Made by a program: the position numbers and the translations under genes
Shown here: positions 35,300 to 42,842 of the stretch, piece by piece
How positions within the stretch are numbered: position 1 is the first letter of the stretch
Layout of the letters: every line of letters starts with the position of its first letter
Source: Prevotella sp.
Lineage (GTDB): Bacteria; Bacteroidota; Bacteroidia; Bacteroidales; Bacteroidaceae
Assembly (NCBI GenBank): GCA_020026195.1
Contig: JAHHQW010000002.1
Coordinates: forward strand, 1-64,000
Direction: 5' to 3'
Length of the DNA: 64,000 nt
The notes under the pieces: generated by a model
Databases searched by the model: none
What the model was told of the DNA's origin: nothing
Seen by the model: only the letters and a program-made list of their open reading frames with translations

Positions 35300-37459
35300 T
35301 TATTCTTCTTCTGTTTCTTCACTCTCATGAGCTGCAATCAGTTCGCCCTGGATGTTGTTCGGAACGAGCTCGTAGCTTGCAAACTTAGTTGTGAACGAAG
35401 CACGTCCGCCAGTAAGTGAGCGCAGAGTGTTAGAATAGTTTGAAAGTTCCTTCAAAGGAATCTTAGCCTTCAGTTTCTGATAACCAGCCTCGCTGTCCAT
35501 ACCCATGATGAGGGCACGACGTCCGTTAAGGTCGCCCATTACATCACCCATGAAGTCACCGGGAACATATACTTCGAGGTCATAGATAGGTTCGAGAATC
35601 TTAGGACCTGCTTCCTTAAATGCCTGTGAGAACGCATTACGTGCAGCAAGCATGAACGAAAGTTCGTTACTGTCTACCGGGTGCATCTTACCATCGTATA
35701 CCACAACGCGTACGTCGCGTGCATAAGAACCTGTAAGAGGTCCGCGTTCCATTCTCTCCATGATACCCTTGAGGATAGCCGGCATAAAGCGCTGGTCGAT
35801 AGCACCGCCGACAACAGAGTTGATGAATACGAGCTTGCCACCCCATTCGAGATCGATAACTTCCTTACCCTTGATGTTCATCTTGAATTCCTGTCCGCCA
35901 AACTTATAAACTGTAGGATCGGGCATTCCTTCTGCGTAAGGTTCAACAATCAGGTGAACTTCACCGAACTGACCGGCACCACCAGACTGTTTCTTATGAC
36001 GATAGTCGGCACGAGCAGCCTTTGTGATAGTCTCTCTATAAGGAATCCTCGGCTCGCCATATTCTATCATAATCTTCTCATTATTTTCCATACGCCACTT
36101 CAATGTACGTAAGTGGAACTCACCCTGACCGCGGATAATAGTCTGACGCAGTTCCTTGCTCTGCTCAACAATCCATGTAGGATCTTCCTGACGCATCTTG
36201 ATAAGAGCGGTCATCATCTTCTCTGTCTCAGCCTCATCGACAGCCTTTACAGAACGAGAGAATTTCGGATTAGGATATTTAATGAAGTCGAATCTGTATT
36301 CGCAGTCCTTATCGCACAATGTGTTACCAGTCTTTACATCCTTCAGTTTAACGGCACATCCGATATCACCAGCCTTAAGTTCTTCAATCTTCTCGCGGTT
36401 ACCACCTGCGCAGATGAAGATACTTGACAGACGTTCCTTTGAACTACGGTCACGGTTTATAAGATCGTCGCCTTCCTTAACAGAACCGCTCATTACCTTG
36501 AAGTAACTTACTTCACCGATATGAGGTTCAACGGCAGTCTTGAAGAAATAAAGAGATGTAGGAGCTTCGGCATCGGGAGTAACTTCCTCGCCACGTGTAT
36601 TGTGAACCTTCGGCATATCGCTTACGAAAGGAACAACGTTGCCTAAGAATTCCATAAGTCTCTGAACACCCATACTCTTACCTGCACATACGCAGAATAC
36701 GGGGAATATAGAACGAGTGATGAGTCCCTGGCGGATACCCTGGCGGAGGTCATCTTCTGTAAGATTCTCAGCATCGAAGAATTTCTCCATCAGACTCTCG
36801 TCACAGCTGGCAGCAGCCTCAACAAGAGCAGCATGCAGTTCCTTAGCCTTTTCCATCTGGTCGGCAGGAATATCCTCTATTGTTGTCTCGCCACCATCTT
36901 CTTTCCATGAGTATTTCTTCATCATCAGTACGTCGATGATAGAATTGAAACCAGCACCTGTTTCAACGGGATACTGTATCTGAATACACTTAGGACCGTA
37001 AATTTCCTGCATCTTTTCGATAACGTTATCGAAGTCACAGTTGTCCTTATCCAACTGGTTGATGAGGAAGATTACCGGTTTCTGTAATTTTTCTGTATAT
37101 CTGAAATTATTCTGTGTACCTACTTCGGGACCATACTGACCATTAATAAGAATAAGGGCCTCGTCGGTAACGTTTAGAGCTGTAATTGCACCATTAACGA
37201 AGTCATCAGAACCCGGGCAGTCTATAATATTGAGCTTCTTACCGTTCCATTCTACACTGAAAACAGAAGAGAATACTGAATAACCGTATTCCTGCTCAAC
37301 GGGGAAATAGTCACAGACTGTATTACGCGCTTCCACTGTACCACGACGCTTGATTACGCCGCTTTCGTAAAGCATTGCCTCGGCAAGTGTAGTCTTGCCG
37401 GAACCCGCGCTGCCAATGAGCGCAATATTTTTAATCTCGTTTGTCTGGTATACTTTCAT
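35300..37459 (-). CDS. fusA2: EF-G paralogue with degenerate GTPase motifs (EF-G2)
   Basis: A 719-residue five-domain EF-G relative. The G1 loop is GSAGSGKT (16-23) instead of AHIDAGKT. Switch I lacks the RGITI threonine motif (the region reads EQEYGYSVFSS). The G3 motif is DCPGSDDF, so the catalytic histidine of DTPGH is replaced by S84. G4 is NQLD. These changes match the Bacteroides EF-G2 type, reported to promote translocation without GTP hydrolysis and to be induced during carbon starvation (BT_2167 in B. thetaiotaomicron, from memory). The C-terminal domains are complete (REGQ-like QSGGAGQFGEVHL, then LMAARNAF-type helix) and the tail is acidic. It is divergent from hemW. Confidence 0.9.
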   Translation of the reverse strand: MKVYQTNEIKNIALIGSAGSGKTTLAEAMLYESGVIKRRGTVEARNTVCDYFPVEQEYGYSVFSSVFSVEWNGKKLNIIDCPGSDDFVNGAITALNVTDEALILINGQYGPEVGTQNNFRYTEKLQKPVIFLINQLDKDNCDFDNVIEKMQEIYGPKCIQIQYPVETGAGFNSIIDVLMMKKYSWKEDGGETTIEDIPADQMEKAKELHAALVEAAASCDESLMEKFFDAENLTEDDLRQGIRQGLITRSIFPVFCVCAGKSMGVQRLMEFLGNVVPFVSDMPKVHNTRGEEVTPDAEAPTSLYFFKTAVEPHIGEVSYFKVMSGSVKEGDDLINRDRSSKERLSSIFICAGGNREKIEELKAGDIGCAVKLKDVKTGNTLCDKDCEYRFDFIKYPNPKFSRSVKAVDEAETEKMMTALIKMRQEDPTWIVEQSKELRQTIIRGQGEFHLRTLKWRMENNEKIMIEYGEPRIPYRETITKAARADYRHKKQSGGAGQFGEVHLIVEPYAEGMPDPTVYKFGGQEFKMNIKGKEVIDLEWGGKLVFINSVVGGAIDQRFMPAILKGIMERMERGPLTGSYARDVRVVVYDGKMHPVDSNELSFMLAARNAFSQAFKEAGPKILEPIYDLEVYVPGDFMGDVMGDLNGRRALIMGMDSEAGYQKLKAKIPLKELSNYSNTLRSLTGGRASFTTKFASYELVPNNIQGELIAAHESEETEEE

Positions 37460-37569
37460 AATAATAATTGATTTAAAGGTTTATGTTTTTATTTTCTGCT
37501 AATATAGCGTTTTTTATATTACAATGCAAATAAATAAGGCACAAATACTTATTTTTTTAAACAAATCAG

Positions 37570-37577
37570 TACATTTG
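37570..37577 (+). promoter_or_regulatory. -7 box of hemW
   Basis: TACATTTG matches the TAnnTTTG consensus exactly, 34 bases before the hemW ATG. The -33 position is weak. Confidence 0.45.
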
Positions 37578-37610
37578 CATGTAAATTTGTAAATATATTC
37601 ATTATATACA

Positions 37611-38738
37611 ATGTCTTCACTATACATTCATATACCTTTTTGCAAGACAAGATGCATATACTGCGGATTCTACTCCACAACGACGGATTCTCTGCAAAAT
37701 GATTACACAGAAGCTCTGTGCCGCGAGCTATCAGTGCGTGCCGACTATCTGCCATCGAAAGAACTTAACACGATATATCTCGGCGGTGGCACTCCGTCGC
37801 AGCTTTCGCATGAGAATCTGCAACGTTTGTTCGATCATATATATAATGTATATAATGTCAATTTCGATGCAGAAATCACTATGGAGTGTAACCCGGACGA
37901 CATAACGCCTGAATATGCTGCCGTGATACGTTCGCTTCCGGTTAACAGGGTGAGCATGGGCGCACAGACTTTTTCCGACGAGCGTCTGCATTTTATCCGC
38001 CGCCGTCATAATGCTGCGGAGGTGAGACGTGCCGTGCAGCTTTTACGCGAAAACGGAATAGAGAACATAAGCATTGACCTTATGTTTGGCTTTCCTGACG
38101 AAACGGCTGCCGACTGGCACAGTGATATTTTAGAAGCCATCAAACTTAACGTTGAGCATATTTCGGCATACAGTCTGATGTATGAGGAAGGAACGCCTCT
38201 ATACAAACTCCTTGAAGACGGTAAGGTTAAAGAGGTTGACGAGGAACTGAGTGTGAGAATGTACGATGACCTTATAACGACTCTTACTGACAATGGCTAC
38301 GAACATTATGAGATAAGCAACTTTGCACGTCCGGGACGTTATTCGCGCCATAACAGTGCCTACTGGCAGGACATTCCTTATCTGGGTGTTGGTGCTGCCG
38401 CTCATTCGTACGACAGACATTCGCGCCAGTGGAATGTTTCGGACATTAGGAAATACATTTCTTCTATAAATAAAGGTGTCGTTCCTTGCGAGAGCGAGGA
38501 GACTGACTTATTTACGGCTTACAACGATGCCATAACTACCATGCTGCGCATGATGTGCGGAATAAACCTTCCTGAATTTAAGAAGCGTTTTGGTACGGAG
38601 CTGTACGATTATCTTCTTCGTAACGCTAAAAATTCTATATCGGCAGGACATCTGGTAATCGAGAACGATCATCTTCATCTTACACGCGAAGGTATTTTTA
38701 TCAGCAATGATGTTATGAGCGACCTTATTTATATATAA
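37611..38738 (+). CDS. hemW: Radical SAM heme chaperone HemW
   Basis: A 375-residue radical SAM protein related to coproporphyrinogen dehydrogenase HemN but acting as heme chaperone. The 4Fe-4S cysteines are C11, C15 and C18 in HIPFCKTRCIYCGF; the HemW-type HNSAYWQDIPYLGVG motif (HNxxYW) is present, and the extra cysteine that precedes the HemN motif is absent. LGGGTPSQL and EMSMECNP-type segments (here ITMECNPDDI) are typical. It is monocistronic with a strong terminator. Confidence 0.93.
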   Translation: MSSLYIHIPFCKTRCIYCGFYSTTTDSLQNDYTEALCRELSVRADYLPSKELNTIYLGGGTPSQLSHENLQRLFDHIYNVYNVNFDAEITMECNPDDITPEYAAVIRSLPVNRVSMGAQTFSDERLHFIRRRHNAAEVRRAVQLLRENGIENISIDLMFGFPDETAADWHSDILEAIKLNVEHISAYSLMYEEGTPLYKLLEDGKVKEVDEELSVRMYDDLITTLTDNGYEHYEISNFARPGRYSRHNSAYWQDIPYLGVGAAAHSYDRHSRQWNVSDIRKYISSINKGVVPCESEETDLFTAYNDAITTMLRMMCGINLPEFKKRFGTELYDYLLRNAKNSISAGHLVIENDHLHLTREGIFISNDVMSDLIYI

Positions 38739-38791
38739 TGTGGTAACATCAGTATGAACAAGACAGCAGAATGTCTAACTAATAACATGAG

Positions 38792-38830
38792 ACCCCAGCT
38801 TAAGGGACTTTTCCTTAAGCTGGGGTTTTT
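38792..38830 (+). terminator. Terminator of hemW
   Basis: ACCCCAGCTTAAGG and CCTTAAGCTGGGGT form a 14-bp perfect stem followed by a T-run. Confidence 0.92.
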
Positions 38831-38994
38831 CTTATTATAACATAGAGTTTTCTATACATCACTTATCATTTTGAGTATTTCGCTGTCTTTGGGCAATGTT
38901 TATTTTTCAATATTTCTGAAACGCATGATGTATCATGCGAAATATGCTGAAAGAAAACCGGTGTTTTAGTATGCTTTTTTACTAATGTACTTAT

Positions 38995-39065
38995 GTTTAC
39001 AAACTATCGCAGGTGCGTTTGCAAACTTTTGCAACTACGTTTACAAACTTTTACAGGTGCGTTTA
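38995..39065. repeat. 22-bp tandem repeat, three and a quarter copies
   Basis: Three consecutive 22-bp units begin at 38995, 39017 and 39039, with a partial fourth from 39061. The unit starts GTTTACAAAC (or GTTTGCAAAC), continues with a variable TTTTGC part and ends in CAGGTGC or CAACTAC. GTTTGCAAAC is itself palindromic. There are no unique spacers, so this is not a CRISPR array. It lies in the gene-free stretch 38831-39374, in which I see nothing else. Confidence 0.75.
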
Positions 39066-39374
39066 CTCGGAAAACAGCCTATGTTATGGACTAAAAAGAC
39101 GCGAATAATGACAGAAAAGTAGGTTTTTTGACTGTTTTTCGCTTAAAAACCACGAAATAAAACTTCGTACAGCCATTAAATCACGCTCACAAACAACTTT
39201 CAGGACTTTTTCGTGCCGTGTTTTTCTTTATAAATATAAGCACAAAAGCACATTACGAGAAGGCATCAAGAAGCTTGAAAAGCTATGTCAGTGATGTAAA
39301 GTTTTCTAATTATCAGCATAAAAGGACATGATTGGCTGCCGATAGAATAAGAAATACAGACACAATGCGGCATA

Positions 39375-39412
39375 CAAAAAATCACCTGCGGCAACATTCA
39401 GCCACAGGTGAT
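39375..39412 (-). terminator. Terminator of the SecB-like gene pair
   Basis: AATCACCTG (39380-39388) pairs with CAGGTGATT (39404-39412), extended by inner GGC/GCC pairs; on the minus strand it is followed by six T. Confidence 0.85.
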
Positions 39413-39485
39413 TATAAATTTAATATCAAATTTATGAAAATTCCAGAACACCTTCCGGAGTTCCATTTTCAAGATTTCTTATAAG

Positions 39486-39938
39486 TTAGTTTACCTTTGT
39501 AGCTTCTGCCATACCCTTAATGAGCTGCTCAATGTTTATGATAGGCAGAGGATAGTTGTAAAGAGGAGTGCCGTAAGTCTTAGCAACGATGATGCCGCGG
39601 AGAGTACCCATTGCAACATCAAGAAGATAAGGCATTATCACATTGATTGTAACATTCTTGTTCTCGCCAAACTGAACATACTGCTTCAGATCCATTACGT
39701 TGAAATCGAATGCATAGATGCACTGCAAAAGTTCTTCACCGTCGTATGAATATTTAGCACCGAATGCTACTGAGATGAAATTCTGGTCTACGTTAAGTCC
39801 GTGGATATTGTTTGTAAAACCAATCTGAATCTTTGTCGGATCGATTTTGTCTGCTATCTTTTCAGGACGAAACATATAATTTACTTCTTTTACTGCTCTG
39901 AGTCCTATTCTTACATTAAGATTTTTTTGTTGTTCCAT
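39486..39938 (-). CDS. SecB-like small protein, copy 1
   Basis: A 150-residue cytosolic protein. Its length and pattern resemble the SecB chaperone fold: an N-terminal strand with VKEVNYMFRPEKI, strands NIHGLNVDQNFISVAFGAKY and LLQCIYAFDFNV, and a C-terminal helix plus loop MPYLLDVAMGTLRGIIVAK followed by NYPLPIINIEQL. The last part compares with the SecB segment [20 protein letters not shown] leading to PVNFDAL. The assignment is by eye and the sequence is far from proteobacterial SecB. The gene lies 59 bp after a clear paralogue (39998-40417) and ends with a terminator, so the two form an operon. The client or partner is unknown. Confidence 0.6.
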   Translation of the reverse strand: MEQQKNLNVRIGLRAVKEVNYMFRPEKIADKIDPTKIQIGFTNNIHGLNVDQNFISVAFGAKYSYDGEELLQCIYAFDFNVMDLKQYVQFGENKNVTINVIMPYLLDVAMGTLRGIIVAKTYGTPLYNYPLPIINIEQLIKGMAEATKVN

Positions 39939-39997
39939 TGTGTTTTTTATGTTTAATGTTAATTCTTTTTAGATAACGTCATCAGACTATATTTATT

Positions 39998-40417
39998 TTA
40001 TTTTTGTTCAGTTTCTTCTACATCAAATATAGGAAGAGGGCATTTTGCAAGCGGTGTACCTGCCGTACGCGCCAGTATTATACCGCGCATAGTCTCAAGT
40101 GCTGTATTAAGCAGACGAGGCATAATGGTTTCTATCTTAACACTGTTGTCCTTATCGAGCTTGACATATTTTACGAGGTTATCTACCTGATAATGAAAAG
40201 CATAGATACTCTGAAGGATTTCTTCGCCCTTGTACATATATTTCACGCCAAAGTCTACTGTAATGAGTTCCTGCTGTCCGTCGAGAGCCTCAAGACTGTT
40301 GTCAAATCCCAGTTGCAGATTATCTGCATTAAAATCTGCAGAAAGTTTTTCCGGATGATATTTAAAACTAATTTCATCCACAGAAATTATTCCGTATTTT
40401 ATCTTCTGTTTTGCCAT
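39998..40417 (-). CDS. SecB-like small protein, copy 2
   Basis: A 139-residue paralogue of the following gene. Shared blocks are VDEISFKYHPEKL, LQLGFDNSLEAL, LITVDFGVKYMYKGEEILQ, IYAFHYQVDNLVKYV, IMPRLLNTALETMRGIILAR and GTPLAKCPLPIFDVEE. The same SecB-like topology applies. The main differences from copy 1 are the shorter C-terminus and a more acidic tail, so the copies may form hetero-oligomers or serve different clients (inference). It is 37 bp from the stop codon of the flippase gene, with which it is co-directional, so it may belong to the same transcription unit as the surface-glycan genes. Confidence 0.6.
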   Translation of the reverse strand: MAKQKIKYGIISVDEISFKYHPEKLSADFNADNLQLGFDNSLEALDGQQELITVDFGVKYMYKGEEILQSIYAFHYQVDNLVKYVKLDKDNSVKIETIMPRLLNTALETMRGIILARTAGTPLAKCPLPIFDVEETEQK

Positions 40418-40454
40418 TGTATTTAATTATTTAAATTTAACGTCTGTATTATTT

Positions 40455-41894
40455 CTATTTCTTAAACTTCTTCATTGCAAACTCGGTACATTCCTTCAGT
40501 ATTACGCTGCCAGCAATACGCATTACGGCATAATAGAATATAGCGGCAATGATGATTCGGGAAATAAGGAGCAGCCACAAATTTGATATGCTGCCAGTAA
40601 TTACGGATGTTGCATACATCACTGCGGCAGCAGACAACAAATAAGGTGCTATGTCTTTTAGGAACATGAGAGGATTGTAACCGATAAGGCGCCATACTAT
40701 CATGTCCCATACAAATATCCATGTTATGTTAAGGACTACATAAGCCTCAACCATGTGAGTAATGCCATAAGGATAAATCATTATCATGATACATATCTGT
40801 GCAATGCCGAACAGTACGGTACTCCACATATATGCTCCAGACTTTCCGCGACTTATCACCATGTTAGACATCAGTGTACCGAGAGGCATGAAGGCGCCAC
40901 CGATACATAGCATCTTAAGCATTCCGGCACTAACGAGCCACTTCTCAGTGATTGTTATCACGATAAATTCTTCTGAAACAAGACTTAATCCGAAAAGAAG
41001 GGGAAAAGAGATGAATGCAGTAAAGCGCATCATCTTACGGAACACACGCATACGTCGTTCCTCGTCGTCGCCTACTTCTACAAGAACGGGCTGCGCCACC
41101 TGCTGTATCATACCCTGAATGAGCGAGAAACCTTTGAAGTTCCACTGATATGCCTGGTTATAATTGCCGGCAGTACTTGTACCAAAGAATTTTCCAAGAA
41201 GAATGTTAAGTACATTATTGTTTACATGTACGAGAACAGACGATGCAAGAATCTTACAGCTGAAACGGAACATCTTTCTCACAGGACCGAAATCAATCTT
41301 AAACACAGGGCGCCAGTCGGAGAAATACCAGTACATCAGCGTGCATGTAAGCACATAGACGTTAGTCTGCGTGGCAAGTGCCCAGTAAGAAAATCCGTTC
41401 CATGCCATTATAACGCCTACCATACTCGACAGCAGAACGGCAGTCATTCCGGTCTGTGCCTGCTGCTTAACCATAAAATTCTTAAACAGATGTGCAGACT
41501 GCGCACATCCGAAACTTGAGAACACGAATCCCAAGAATGCGTAACGGCAGAGCGGAACAAGTTCGGGGGTGTTATAAAACTCTGCTATAAGCGGAGCACA
41601 GAAAAAAAGTATTATGTATATGGACGTTCCTACTATGATGTTAAACCAGAACACAGAGTTATAGTCCTCAGGACGCGGATTCTTCAAGTTGGCAAGTGCC
41701 GTCTTGAATCCACTGCTCTGTAATTCGGTGGCGATAAGCGAGAAGATGCTTATCATTGCCATCATACCATAGTCGGAACTGGAGAGAAGGCGTGCGAGAA
41801 TGAAGCCGAACAACATTCCGACAAGCTGCTGGATGCCGTTGTTCATACCGCCCCAGAACAGTCCCTTCGCCGTTTTCTCCTTCAGACTATCCAT
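40455..41894 (-). CDS. Polysaccharide flippase (MOP superfamily, Wzx-like)
   Basis: A 479-residue membrane protein with about 12-14 helices. The N-terminus KTAKGLFWGGMNNGIQQLVG and GFILARLLSSSDYGMMAMIS is typical of the lipopolysaccharide/O-antigen/teichuronic acid exporter group of the MOP superfamily, which moves lipid-linked oligosaccharides across the inner membrane. It starts 3 bp after the LicD gene stop, so it is certainly cotranscribed with it. In this context it probably exports a glycan carrying the LicD-transferred group. Confidence 0.9.
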   Translation of the reverse strand: MDSLKEKTAKGLFWGGMNNGIQQLVGMLFGFILARLLSSSDYGMMAMISIFSLIATELQSSGFKTALANLKNPRPEDYNSVFWFNIIVGTSIYIILFFCAPLIAEFYNTPELVPLCRYAFLGFVFSSFGCAQSAHLFKNFMVKQQAQTGMTAVLLSSMVGVIMAWNGFSYWALATQTNVYVLTCTLMYWYFSDWRPVFKIDFGPVRKMFRFSCKILASSVLVHVNNNVLNILLGKFFGTSTAGNYNQAYQWNFKGFSLIQGMIQQVAQPVLVEVGDDEERRMRVFRKMMRFTAFISFPLLFGLSLVSEEFIVITITEKWLVSAGMLKMLCIGGAFMPLGTLMSNMVISRGKSGAYMWSTVLFGIAQICIMIMIYPYGITHMVEAYVVLNITWIFVWDMIVWRLIGYNPLMFLKDIAPYLLSAAAVMYATSVITGSISNLWLLLISRIIIAAIFYYAVMRIAGSVILKECTEFAMKKFKK

Positions 41895-41897
41895 TTA

Positions 41898-42716
41898 CTA
41901 TTTTTTAAATTTGATCGTATCTACGTGAAGGTTTATCTTATCCAAGTCGGGCAGCTGCATATAATTGCCGTAAAGTCCGCGCAGCAGAGCATCACTGTTT
42001 CCCGGAACTGGGAAATAATGTCCTTCGAAGATATGCATGGTAAGCGGGAAGATATGTTTCATTCTGCGAGGGTTGTGGAAAGGTATTCCCATACCGCTCG
42101 TAATGTTCTTTGTTCCCGACAGCATACAGAGCATGCGGAGAATAGGATAAGATACGTATCTGTTGAAACGCGTAATCAAACGTACCTTTGTCATACTCTT
42201 GTCGTCATCGGTGCTTGTACGCCATATCTTATACACATGTCCCTGAAGTTTCTCCGTCAGTTTGTGAATAAACATCGGCTGACTCTCAACGGGCATCACG
42301 TCGATGTATATACCCTTCTCCTTAAGACGACGGTCGTAATGGTTAAGTTCTTCCATGTAAGAATTACGGTCGCGCACCTTAGCATAGAAATAAAAATAAT
42401 TCTTGTCGGTATCCATTGTCTGCAACGCCAGATTGTCAGGAAGATAATCGGGTGCTACTCTGACAAACTTAAGATAGTCCTCGCGCATCATCTCGATGTC
42501 GAGGTCGTCGTCCCAGGGAATAAATCCTTCGTGACGAATAGCGCCTATAAGCGTTCCGCTGCTGAGCCAGTAACGAATACTATGTTTCTTACATATTTTG
42601 TCGACTGCAATAAGTATGTCGAGCATTCTCATCTGCTGTCGTCTCAATACTGAGCCTTCGGGATTAAATCTTGCCCTTAGCGCTTCATTGTCAATCTTGT
42701 TATCTTTTGTATCCAA
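41898..42716 (-). CDS. LicD family phosphotransferase
   Basis: A 272-residue member of the LicD/nucleotidyltransferase-like family, which transfers phosphocholine, phosphoethanolamine or related groups from CDP-activated donors to glycans. The diagnostic region is RYWLSSGTLIGAIRHEGFIP followed at once by WDDDLDIEM, where the Asp residues bind the metal. It has no signal peptide, so it acts at the cytosolic face before export. It lies between a fused nucleotidyltransferase/PLP gene (126 bp upstream) and the flippase (3 bp downstream), giving a coherent donor-transfer-export order. Confidence 0.92.
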   Translation of the reverse strand: MDTKDNKIDNEALRARFNPEGSVLRRQQMRMLDILIAVDKICKKHSIRYWLSSGTLIGAIRHEGFIPWDDDLDIEMMREDYLKFVRVAPDYLPDNLALQTMDTDKNYFYFYAKVRDRNSYMEELNHYDRRLKEKGIYIDVMPVESQPMFIHKLTEKLQGHVYKIWRTSTDDDKSMTKVRLITRFNRYVSYPILRMLCMLSGTKNITSGMGIPFHNPRRMKHIFPLTMHIFEGHYFPVPGNSDALLRGLYGNYMQLPDLDKINLHVDTIKFKK

Positions 42717-42842
42717 AACTTTTATCCTCTATATGTTATAACTTTATGCAGCTGCAATGTTTCTTTCTACTTATCCGAACAGCTACAATCATATATCGTC
42801 ACTAATAAATATTTTCTGTATTACATATCTATGAGCAAAGTT

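Noticed and set aside
35300..37459. Tetracycline-resistance ribosomal protection protein
   Set aside because: Length and domain pattern are similar, but the degenerate G1/G3 motifs fit EF-G2 and not the GTPase-competent TetQ/TetM group.
37549..37755. Minus-strand open frame over the hemW start
   Set aside because: It lies opposite the radical SAM motif of hemW and over its promoter.
38995..39065. CRISPR array
   Set aside because: Units are directly abutting with no unique spacers, only about three copies, and no cas gene is in the window.
39486..40417. Toxin-antitoxin-chaperone locus around the SecB-like pair
   Set aside because: SecB-like chaperones occur in such loci, but neither neighbour looks like a toxin or antitoxin.
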